From positions 1-64,000 of the forward strand of contig NZ_APJI01000013.1 of NCBI RefSeq assembly GCF_000497575.1: 64,000 bases of DNA, written 5' to 3'. A program made the translations under genes and the position numbers. This document shows, piece after piece, positions 41,712 to 49,170 of this stretch; within the stretch, counting starts at the first letter, position 1, and every line of letters begins with the position of its first letter. A model generated the notes under the pieces. The model searched no databases and had not been told where the DNA came from. It was given only the letters and a program-made list of their open reading frames with translations. Source of the DNA: Afipia sp. OHSU_II-C1. Lineage in GTDB: Bacteria; Pseudomonadota; Alphaproteobacteria; Rhizobiales; Xanthobacteraceae.

Positions 41712-42144
41712 GCGTTTGATAGTTCTTCGCGTGATGAGCGTTTATGGAATGCATCAGCAGGCCCTTTGCGGGCTGACGCCAGCTGCTACCGATCAGGTTT
41801 TTTGAAAGAGCCTGCAATTCTATGTGAGCTGCAGCGGCAAAACGCCCAGCCGTTTCTGCGGAAGCTTTACAGCGGGTATCGAATCTATCACTGGCACTCT
41901 GTTCGTAACGGGTGTCCCACCTATGCCTATTCCTTTGAGGACATGAACGGGTGGCACCGCGCGCCTCGCAGAACGAGAGATGCGCCTCGAAGCGTACACC
42001 GCAGTCGATCGTCCCGATCGGCTAACACGAAGAGGTGATGCGCTGGACTTCTGAGCGTCTTTTCAACGCCCCGAGACCGCTGGAAGCCGCTCGACTTGCG
42101 CGGCGACCGTCGGTCAGCGTTAGAAATCGAAGCAATTGCGGCGG
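41712..42144. other. Intergenic stretch without a supported gene
   Basis: An ORF of 127 codons (41655-42038, plus) spans part of it, but it begins inside the repeat array and has a basic, low-order C-terminus unlike a real protein. No RNA gene or IS end was seen. It separates the catabolic cluster from the cysteine hydrolase, which is on the opposite strand. Confidence 0.5.
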
Positions 42145-42753
42145 CTAATCGGGCGGGTGCCAGGGTTCCCTAAGTTCCGCCACTTCAGTAAGTTCGATCT
42201 GGATGTCGAAGCGACTATCGTAAAGAGAGAGCAGCGAGTCATGAGTTTGGTCGGCTGAACTTGCCAAGGCATCGCGTACCACGATCGTCCGATACCCTAG
42301 ATCAACTGCAGCGAGGACGGTTGCCAGCACGCAAACGTCGGTCTCTGCGCCCGAGATGATGAGGGCGGTAACCCCGCGCCCTCTAAGCCAATTGTGGAGC
42401 CGTCCATCAGTAAATGCCGAGTAGGTGGTTCGGTCGAATTTTTCCGCCGGCGGCGTGAGCCTCTGTAGCGGAGGGATAAGTTCCAGCATTTCCGGGTTTA
42501 GTCGCTCAAGCGTGACCGCTTCCCATTTTCTGTAATATCTCGCCCACATACCAGGCGCTTCTTCCGCGGACCTGGCTGGAATAAACCGCGTAAAGACGGT
42601 TCGTCTTGGCGAATGCGACGCCACTCGAGAAACGGGCGTCAGAATGCGCTCGACCCAAGGCGCGGCCCAAGGACCATCTGCCCCGAACATTCGCTGCATG
42701 TCGATGCAAAGGTGAATGCTTTGCTCAGTGATTTTATCCCGCAGCTTTCCCAT
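42145..42753 (-). CDS. Cysteine hydrolase (isochorismatase family)
   Basis: 202 residues with the family triad: D18 in LCIDMQ, K105 in PPAEKFDRTTYSAF, and nucleophile C141 in GAETDVCVLATVLAAVDLG, with the cis-peptide-type SGAETDV before it. Members hydrolyse isochorismate, nicotinamide, ureidoacrylate or other amides. A broken C-terminal copy of a close relative lies at 14148-14328. It overlaps the PAP2 gene by 20 nt, so the two are co-transcribed. Confidence 0.92.
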   Translation of the reverse strand: MGKLRDKITEQSIHLCIDMQRMFGADGPWAAPWVERILTPVSRVASHSPRRTVFTRFIPARSAEEAPGMWARYYRKWEAVTLERLNPEMLELIPPLQRLTPPAEKFDRTTYSAFTDGRLHNWLRGRGVTALIISGAETDVCVLATVLAAVDLGYRTIVVRDALASSADQTHDSLLSLYDSRFDIQIELTEVAELREPWHPPD

Positions 42754-43327
42754 CCTGCTCGCCTTCGACGCTTAAACGCATCGGCTTCGTCATTCTGCGA
42801 ATCAGGCGTTCCACTCCCGCTCCGACGGCGAAGCCGACCACAACATCTGATGCCCAGTGAGCGAGAATCGCGATGCGTGTTGCCGAGAGAAGACCCGCGA
42901 CGAGCCACACCGCGTCACGCTTCCTTGGAGGAAGCAGGGTTGCCGCGCCCGCAGCCGCTCCCATATGGATCGCGTGTCCCGAGGGAAAAGCATCATTCGC
43001 TCGCCCGGAAAAGTGAACACCATGTCTGTGTGCTTCAGAGGATTCGCGATCAGGCCGTTTCTGATCGATGCCAGCTTTAAGAACGTGGGGAAGTATAGAC
43101 GCCGCGATGCTGGTAACCAGAAGGTGCGAACCGAGCTTTTGGTGGGGTAACGAAGTCGAAGTCCTTGTAGCCAGCCAAGCAACGCCCGCCGCCAACAACA
43201 AAAGGTGTTCATCAGCGCCCCAGGTCAAAAACCGCGCGGCGGCTTCGATGTCTGGATTTGTATATTTAGCCACAGACTCGGCGATGCTTCGGTCCAAATC
43301 CGTGGGCTTTATCTGCAAAAGTCCCAT
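42734..43327 (-). CDS. PAP2-family phosphatase
   Basis: 197 residues with the three PAP2 motifs: K84-x6-R91-P92 in KAGIDQKRPDR, PSGH at 115-118 and R151-x5-H157-x3-D161 in RIAILAHWASDV. Hydrophobic helices at about 42-55, 68-83, 119-133 and 138-150 place it in the inner membrane. Substrate could be a lipid phosphate, undecaprenyl diphosphate or similar. First gene of the pair with the cysteine hydrolase. Confidence 0.93.
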   Translation of the reverse strand: MGLLQIKPTDLDRSIAESVAKYTNPDIEAAARFLTWGADEHLLLLAAGVAWLATRTSTSLPHQKLGSHLLVTSIAASILPHVLKAGIDQKRPDRESSEAHRHGVHFSGRANDAFPSGHAIHMGAAAGAATLLPPRKRDAVWLVAGLLSATRIAILAHWASDVVVGFAVGAGVERLIRRMTKPMRLSVEGEQDGKAAG

Positions 43328-43408
43328 CCCGGTAGTTCTCCCGATTTCTGATGGAACTCGGATAAACGCGGCTGGTTTCCCAAGAGCTTAAAAAAAGGAG
43401 CAGAAAAA

Positions 43409-43753
43409 GTGGAGTATCTGGTCCGTTTTCTCGCCGGCGGCGTGGTTGTGTCTGTTTTCGCGATGTTGGCAGATATTATTCGGCCAAAAAGTCTTGCAGG
43501 ACTTCTTTCGGCGTCACCGGCTGTTGCTCTAGTCACCCTCTCGATTACGTTCGCTAACAGGGAGCCGGCTTACGCGTCCATCGAAGGCCGCTCGATGATC
43601 TTTGGAAGTGTCGCGCTTAGTTTTTACAGCACCATGGTGTGCTATTTGCTGGTGCGTACGCGACTATCCGCTCTGTCCGCGAGCCTTATCTCGCTTCCTA
43701 TTTGGCTCATTATATCCCTGTCACTTCTCACGCTTTTCCCGGTACGCTTATGA
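43409..43753 (+). CDS. DUF3147-like small membrane protein (first)
   Basis: 114 residues with a GTG start behind AAGGAG. Four hydrophobic segments (VRFLAGGVVVSVFAMLAD, AGLLSASPAVALVTLSITFA, SMIFGSVALSFYSTMVCYLL, ASLISLPIWLIISLSLLTLF). The family is of unknown function and often occurs as tandem genes. Stop overlaps the start of the next gene by 4 nt. Confidence 0.8.
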   Translation: MEYLVRFLAGGVVVSVFAMLADIIRPKSLAGLLSASPAVALVTLSITFANREPAYASIEGRSMIFGSVALSFYSTMVCYLLVRTRLSALSASLISLPIWLIISLSLLTLFPVRL

Positions 43754-44160
43754 TCGAAAGGGTCAAAGTCGCCGCTCTCAAGGAGGGGCGCTGGTATGAA
43801 TATGTGGTCCGCTTTCTGCTTGGCGGAATCGCAACGATGTTAGCCGGTGTTGTAGCGGACGTTTTCGGACCCGAATATGGAGGGTTATTCCTTGCTTTCC
43901 CTGCAGTTTTCTGTGCGAGCGTCTCATTGGTCGAGCGGCATGAGCAACGCCGGAAAGCCGAGAAGGGATTGACGGGCGAACGTCGAGGTAAACTTGCAGC
44001 TGCTCTCGATTCGAACGGCGCGGCTATCGCAGGCATAGGGTTGGCGGCGTTCGGGATATGCGTTTTCCTGTTTGCAATGCGACCTACTGCCTCTTTAGTG
44101 TCGGGCCTCATAGCTTGGTCCTTGATTTCATATGGCTTGTGGCGGGCCTTGCGGTCTTAA
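43750..44160 (+). CDS. DUF3147-like small membrane protein (second)
   Basis: 136 residues from ATG 43750, overlapping the previous stop (ATGA). The N-terminal half repeats the pattern of its neighbour (YEYVVRFLLGGIATMLAGVV, GGLFLAFPAVFCASVSLVER), followed by a charged loop EQRRKAEKGLTGERRGK and two more hydrophobic helices. The pair may form a hetero-oligomer. Function unknown. Confidence 0.8.
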   Translation: MIERVKVAALKEGRWYEYVVRFLLGGIATMLAGVVADVFGPEYGGLFLAFPAVFCASVSLVERHEQRRKAEKGLTGERRGKLAAALDSNGAAIAGIGLAAFGICVFLFAMRPTASLVSGLIAWSLISYGLWRALRS

Positions 44161-44328
44161 CATTACAAACTTGGTGACACAGAAATCCCAAGTTCGGCTA
44201 AAGACTCGGTTATCGTGAGAACTGCTGCGACTGCAGAGACTACCCATGTGACAGGCCCATCAAAGGCGGTAGGCTTCTATTCAGCCCTTCCCCCGGTGCC
44301 ATTCTATTCGGTGTCGCGGCCGCAGTGA

Positions 44329-44613
44329 CTAAAGCCAATCACCTTTTTCGGACCAATCCACCAAGAGGCCATCCAAGCTCAGCGCCCGACGAAATGAATC
44401 CCGAGCATTGTCTAATAGGGCTTCGGTGTCGTCGGCATTACGCATAGCCGTTATTGCTGCCTGCCAGTGTGGGCGCGCTTGTGTGATTGCCGGCAATGCC
44501 TCGGAATAGGCGAGAGCTTCCAAGGGAGTGCGGAGGCGAACTCTCATCAATGCTGCATACGCTGTGAACGTACCGAACGCCATGAGGGCCGCCGATTCAA
44601 AGTTATGTGACAC
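44329..44613 (-). CDS. Small hypothetical protein
   Basis: 94 residues with a GTG start 4 bases after the DUF4142 stop. Soluble and helical (LALMR-type helix at the N-terminus, TQARPHWQAAITAMRNADDT, NARDSFRRALSLDGLLVDW). It could be distantly like DUF982 proteins, but I am not certain. It appears to be co-transcribed with the DUF4142 gene. Confidence 0.6.
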   Translation of the reverse strand: MSHNFESAALMAFGTFTAYAALMRVRLRTPLEALAYSEALPAITQARPHWQAAITAMRNADDTEALLDNARDSFRRALSLDGLLVDWSEKGDWL

Positions 44614-44617
44614 GATC

Positions 44618-45160
44618 TTACTTCGCGCTCTGCTTCTCCAAACCCTGCGCCATCTCCAGATGATGCTTTAAAGCGGGGAGCGTATTTTGCGCCCATTTCT
44701 GCAGATCAGAATTGTCTCCGCTCTTGGCATACCGCTCAAACAAATCAACGGCGTCCTTGTGGGCATCCACCTGCATTGATCGGAAGCTGGATGAAAAGTC
44801 CGCCCCACTCAGGCTCTTAAGCTTATCCAACTTTGCTTGGTGAGGATTATCCAAGCCGGAGGGAATTTGGGCTTCTACTTTCCCAGAACTGATGAGAGCC
44901 TTCAACTCGTTGCTGGTCTTGGTATGATCTGTCACCATTTGCGCGGCAAACGTTTTGTCCGGAGGGGCGCCCTTTTCCTGCGCCATCTTGCTAGACGCGA
45001 TTTCAAAAATGTCGCTTACGGCGACCTGCTTGACGAAATCGGGCGTGCTAGGGCTGATCCCAAGCGTTGAGTTTATACCCGTTTTTTCACCGACAGACTG
45101 TGCGGAAGCTGTTGAGGCTGCCAGGCAAAGGCAAGCGATTGCGACGACAAGACGCTTCAT
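44618..45160 (-). CDS. DUF4142 periplasmic protein
   Basis: 180 residues. Signal peptide KRLVVAIACLCLAASTASAQ with cleavage after SAQ or SA. The rest is the DUF4142 ferritin-like helical domain: PDFVKQVAVSDIFEIASSKM, FAAQMVTDHTKTSNELKALI, FRSMQVDAHKDAVDLFERYA, TLPALKHHLEMAQ. Exported, probably a stress-linked protein of unknown activity. The start is behind GGGAGGATTTTCAA. Confidence 0.9.
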   Translation of the reverse strand: MKRLVVAIACLCLAASTASAQSVGEKTGINSTLGISPSTPDFVKQVAVSDIFEIASSKMAQEKGAPPDKTFAAQMVTDHTKTSNELKALISSGKVEAQIPSGLDNPHQAKLDKLKSLSGADFSSSFRSMQVDAHKDAVDLFERYAKSGDNSDLQKWAQNTLPALKHHLEMAQGLEKQSAK

Positions 45161-45241
45161 TTGAAAATCCTCCCATGGTGCGCATAGAACACTCTAACTT
45201 TGATCGTGTTCCCCGCTCGACCTCGAAAGGGGGTTTCGAAG

Positions 45242-45547
45242 TCAGAGCACTTCCACGTGGTGGGTCCGGATAACGATCTGCCGCTGCCTAAACGTCTGTT
45301 CGAGCTGGCAGCGATAGTTCCTCCACCAAGTCCGATCCAGTTCCTCCGTCATCACCTCGAAAACGATAATCTGGTCTTCCTCGATTTCCCCGTTTCTACT
45401 CGTGGTTCCCTCGGCGGGAGCGCGGGTAAAGGCTGTCGCTCCGCCAAAAGTTTCGGTCAGGTGCTCCTGAACGGCACGGAAGAGGCCGCGCGGAAACGGC
45501 GTCCCGTGATTGTCCTGAATCGGCAAAAGCAGTTCGATAAGGTGCAT
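45242..45547 (-). CDS. Conserved hypothetical protein
   Basis: 101 residues from ATG 45547 (frame open to 45607, but the family-like start is MHLIELLLPIQDN). Pattern FPRGLFRAVQEHLTETFGGA ... FEVMTEELDRTWWRNYRCQL resembles a family of uncharacterised proteins of about 100 residues from proteobacteria that I know only from their sequence. No catalytic motif. Downstream of a 180-base gap from the DUF4142 promoter. Confidence 0.65.
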   Translation of the reverse strand: MHLIELLLPIQDNHGTPFPRGLFRAVQEHLTETFGGATAFTRAPAEGTTSRNGEIEEDQIIVFEVMTEELDRTWWRNYRCQLEQTFRQRQIVIRTHHVEVL

Positions 45548-45678
45548 GCTCGGCGGATCAAACGAGTTCGTGCATGTGCGGTTCCCGTCCTCGAAGCCGC
45601 TATCCACGGATGTGAACGCAGGATGGAACTGGCGACCGTTGCCGAACTGCTGAGCGATTGCGGCTAATCAGCCGACGC

Positions 45679-45861
45679 CTACCTGCGATCGGTTGTGGCT
45701 TCCCGGCACGCACTGAGTAAGCGTTTCGGCCGCGCGATAAGTTTGCCGGCTTCTGAGGCGGTCCGTTGAGCGTCTTTTCTTGTCTTGCACTGAAGGATGT
45801 TTTCGCCTTCGCTTCGCACGATGTAACCAGTTTCGCACTTAACGATCGTGAAACGATGCAT
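45679..45861 (-). CDS. Small hypothetical protein
   Basis: About 60 residues from ATG 45861, with AAAGGTC upstream. HRFTIVKCETGYIVRSEGEN ... KTRKDAQRTASEAGKLI looks like a short beta-hairpin plus helix, as in small DUF2188-like proteins, but the family is not certain. It lies 130 bases upstream of the hypothetical gene at 45242 on the same strand. Confidence 0.5.
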   Translation of the reverse strand: MHRFTIVKCETGYIVRSEGENILQCKTRKDAQRTASEAGKLIARPKRLLSACREATTDRR

Positions 45862-46057
45862 CAAATCAGACCTTTCAAGTCGGCTCGTTTTTAGACCAAC
45901 GAACGAACCACAGGGCTATGTCGCGCGAGTGGATCGCAGGCTACGCAACGGGAAGGCAGGCGGAGCGCGCCCGCTCTCATACTCACTCCTTGTGGTCATA
46001 CTATTCAGCGCAGAATCTCCTGTTCAGATCGTTCTCGCTCGCAGCTTTGCGGCAGCG

Positions 46058-46231
46058 TTAGTTGGTTTCGTTCTTATGTGGGAGAGGGCCGATGTGCCCG
46101 ATCAGAGAGAGAGGATCGCGGCAATCAAACCAGTGACCGCACCGCGGACATTTGAGTATATAGTCTCGCTCCTCATCGAGGCCGTCTGAATGCTGTTCAA
46201 GCGGTGAATAGTCTGGGTCCTTCGGCTTCAC
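46058..46231 (-). CDS. Small Cys-rich protein
   Basis: 57 residues from GTG 46231, with GAAGG 8 nt upstream. It carries CPRCGHWFDCRD, a CxxC with a third Cys that could bind zinc, after an acidic linker (LEQHSDGLDEERDYILK). No family recognised. The only coding candidate in 45862-46336; the plus-strand ORF over the same bases has no ribosome site. Confidence 0.45.
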   Translation of the reverse strand: MKPKDPDYSPLEQHSDGLDEERDYILKCPRCGHWFDCRDPLSLIGHIGPLPHKNETN

Positions 46232-46336
46232 GAGCGCTGCCTTCGACGGTAATCGGCCCAACGTCCCGACTGTTAACGGACTCGAACTTGAGTTTGTTCC
46301 GTACCGTGCAGGTTTGTAGTTCCAGAACTAAACGCA

Positions 46337-48781
46337 TCACCGCATTACAGGCACATCCCAGATGTCCTGAGCGTACTCGGCGATCGTGCGGTCCGACGAA
46401 AACCAGGCCATGCGAGAGACGTTAAGAATGCTCGAGCGGGCCCAGCCCGGCGTTTGCCATTGGTTGTCGACCATGCGCTGGGTCCGGTAATAATCGTCGA
46501 AGTCCGCTGCCACGAGGTAGTGGTCGAGATAGCGCAGGCTGTGCGTAATAGGAGCAAACCGCGAAGGATCATCTGGCGAAAATAGACCCCGATCAATTGC
46601 GTCGATGACGCCTCGAAGTTCAGCTGACCTGGCGATCTCGTGTTCCGAATCCAGTCCCTGCGCGCGCCGCTGCACGACCTGATCCGCACGGAGGCCAAAG
46701 ACGAAGATATTATCGGCGCCAACGTGATCGCCGATTTCAATATTGGCCCCGTCAAACGTGCCGATGGTTAGCGCGCCGTTCAGGGCGAGCTTCATATTGC
46801 CGGTGCCAGAAGCTTCCATTCCTGCTGTCGAAATCTGCTCGGAGAGGTCGCTCGCCGGGATAATGATCTCGGCTGTGCTAACATTGTAGTTTGGAACAAA
46901 TACAACCTTGAGAACATCGCGAACATCATGATCGCTATTAATCGTTGCTGCTATGTCGTTGATGAATTTGATGACTAGTTTTGCTTGCTGATAGCTGGCG
47001 GCTGCCTTGCCGGCGAAGATTTTGACGCGTGGTGTCCAGCCGCGGTCAGGCTCTGCCTTGATTGCAAGATACAGTGCGACCGCTTCAAGGGCGTTCAGAA
47101 GTTGGCGTTTGTATTCGTGGATTCGTTTGATCTGCACGTCAAACATCGCGGACGGATCAACGCGTTCCCCTAACCGGTTAGCTATGATGTCGGCGAGTGC
47201 GACCTTGTTGGAAAGTTTAGCTGCCATAAAACGGCGCTGAAACTCCCGGTCGTCGGCGAGTTTCTCTAGCTCCTTCAAATGCGCCGGGTCATGCAAAACG
47301 GCCGAGCCGCAGGCCTCACGCAATAAGCTGACAAGCCTGGGATTGCACTGATGGAGCCAGCGCCTGAACGTAATTCCATTGGTTTTATTCGTGATACGAC
47401 CGGGATAAAGACTGTTGAGATCAGCAAATACCGTCTCACGCATCAATTCACTATGCATGGCGGAAACGCCGTTGATCTTATGCGAACCGACAAAGGCGAG
47501 ATGGCCCATGCGGATACGACGACCGCCCGTCTCTTCTATCAGGGACGCTGAGGCCCGAAACCGAATATCGCCTGGCGCGTGGCGTTCCGCCGCGGCAAGA
47601 TTTTCCTCGTTGACGCGGTAAATAATATCGAGATGCCGCGGTAGCAGCCGCTGAAATAATTCGATTGGCCAGGTTTCAAGTGCCTCTGGGAGCAGGGTAT
47701 GATTGGTATACGAGATCGTCTTGTTGGTGATCTGCCAGGCTTCGTCCCAACCGATTCTGTGGTCGTCCATCAAAAGCCGCATCAATTCGGGAATTGCGAG
47801 ACTGGGATGGGTATCGTTCAATTGTACAGCTGCATTGGAGGCAAGATTTCTCAGATCGCCGTCGCCTTGCAACTGATAATCAATGATATTTTGAAGCGAC
47901 GCCGAGACGAAGAAATACTCCTGTCGAAGTCTCAACTCGCGGCCTGAGGGCGACTCATCGCTGGGATACAGGAATTTGGAGATGGCCTGCGCACGCGCCA
48001 TCTCCGACATCGCTCCGAGATGATCTCCGCTGTTGAAAACGTTCAGGTTCAAGGGATCTACGGCTCTCGCCGACCAAAGACGCAGCGCATTGACGTGGTG
48101 GCTTCCCCATCCAACGATCGGTGTATCGTAAGCAACAGCTTCGATGGTTTCCTCAGGAATCCAGATGACCTGACCGAATCCATTTGCGCTTTTGCGCTCG
48201 ATGTGGCCGCCATAGGACACCCGGTAGGTACATTCAGGCCGTTCGAATTCCCAGGGGTTGCCGGAGAGCAGCCATTGTTCAGGAAATTCCTCCTGCCGTC
48301 CCTTCGATATGATCTGACGAAAGAGGCCATGCTCGTATCGGATTCCATAACCCTGAGCGGGAATACTGAGCGTCGCCATGCTCTCCATGAAGCAGGCTGC
48401 GAGCCGCCCCAAGCCACCATTGCCGAGCGCGGCATCAGGTTCTATTTCCCGCAACTCATCGAAGTCGATTCCGAAGTCTTCCAGCGCTAGTCGAAAGGGC
48501 GCGGTTAGAGCCAAATTGCTTAATGAGTCTGTGAGCAATCTTCCAATCAAAAATTCGAGCGAGAGATAATAGACATGTTTTTCGCCACCGCTGTGGGAGG
48601 CCTGATTGGATTGAAGCCAGTAATGAACAATACGATCACGGAGCGTGAGAGCAGTCGCATGATACCAGTCGCGTTTTGTCGCTCGATTGGCATCCTTTCC
48701 AGCCATCAAAACAATTTTTGACAGCAGAGCGCTCTTGATATCTGCTACGACATCCTCCGGAAATTGCTCGCTGTAATGCAT
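46337..48781 (-). CDS. glgP: Glycogen phosphorylase GlgP
   Basis: 814 residues of GT35. Visible: active-site GNGGLGRLAACFMESMATL, DTHPSLAIPELMRL, KTNGITFRRWL and the PLP-lysine motif EASGTGNMKLALNGALTIGT with FDGANIEI. It releases glucose 1-phosphate from glycogen or maltodextrins. Start ATG 48781. It is the last gene of the minus-strand glycogen/trehalose block, but separated by 389 bases from treY, so it may have its own promoter. Confidence 0.97.
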   Translation of the reverse strand: MHYSEQFPEDVVADIKSALLSKIVLMAGKDANRATKRDWYHATALTLRDRIVHYWLQSNQASHSGGEKHVYYLSLEFLIGRLLTDSLSNLALTAPFRLALEDFGIDFDELREIEPDAALGNGGLGRLAACFMESMATLSIPAQGYGIRYEHGLFRQIISKGRQEEFPEQWLLSGNPWEFERPECTYRVSYGGHIERKSANGFGQVIWIPEETIEAVAYDTPIVGWGSHHVNALRLWSARAVDPLNLNVFNSGDHLGAMSEMARAQAISKFLYPSDESPSGRELRLRQEYFFVSASLQNIIDYQLQGDGDLRNLASNAAVQLNDTHPSLAIPELMRLLMDDHRIGWDEAWQITNKTISYTNHTLLPEALETWPIELFQRLLPRHLDIIYRVNEENLAAAERHAPGDIRFRASASLIEETGGRRIRMGHLAFVGSHKINGVSAMHSELMRETVFADLNSLYPGRITNKTNGITFRRWLHQCNPRLVSLLREACGSAVLHDPAHLKELEKLADDREFQRRFMAAKLSNKVALADIIANRLGERVDPSAMFDVQIKRIHEYKRQLLNALEAVALYLAIKAEPDRGWTPRVKIFAGKAAASYQQAKLVIKFINDIAATINSDHDVRDVLKVVFVPNYNVSTAEIIIPASDLSEQISTAGMEASGTGNMKLALNGALTIGTFDGANIEIGDHVGADNIFVFGLRADQVVQRRAQGLDSEHEIARSAELRGVIDAIDRGLFSPDDPSRFAPITHSLRYLDHYLVAADFDDYYRTQRMVDNQWQTPGWARSSILNVSRMAWFSSDRTIAEYAQDIWDVPVMR

Positions 48782-49170
48782 TCATATGCCCGTTATTCGA
48801 AAGGGAAGACGATGCTGCGGCTTCAACGGACCCGTTAACATCGCTCTTCCGGCGATTCCCGCAATTAAGTTGTGCTTGGCAAGTATCGCATTGGAAGGGG
48901 AGGCTTCATAGTCGACGTCCCTTGATGTGGTATGCGCCAGCATCATGCTATCAGCACGGAGCGCACGCCGGCCGAACACCGTGCATCTGGAACCGGAATG
49001 GTTTGTCTGCCGTCCCAAGGTCGTCGTGAAGCGTCGAATGCTGCTCAGCAATACCGCGTTCTGTTGATAAACGGGCAGTAAGTAAGCCGGATGTTGCACG
49101 CCACGGCCTCATAATCCTAGCCTAGCTCCTGCGGTAGGAGGGAACCGATCTCGAATCGGCACAACGCCCG
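48782..49170. other. Gap between glgP and treY
   Basis: A 105-codon minus-strand ORF (48782-49099) ends just before the glgP ATG; its composition is not convincing. Two small stems lie near the treY end: CTCCT/AGGAG and CCGAT/ATCGG within about 49125-49160, which might form a weak terminator after treY. I see no promoter that I would call. Confidence 0.45.

Noticed and set aside
41655-42038. 127-codon ORF
   Set aside because: Starts in the repeat array, no ribosome site, basic unordered C-terminus.
49120-49165. tRNA gene
   Set aside because: Only two short stems; no acceptor stem, T-loop or anticodon arm can be drawn.
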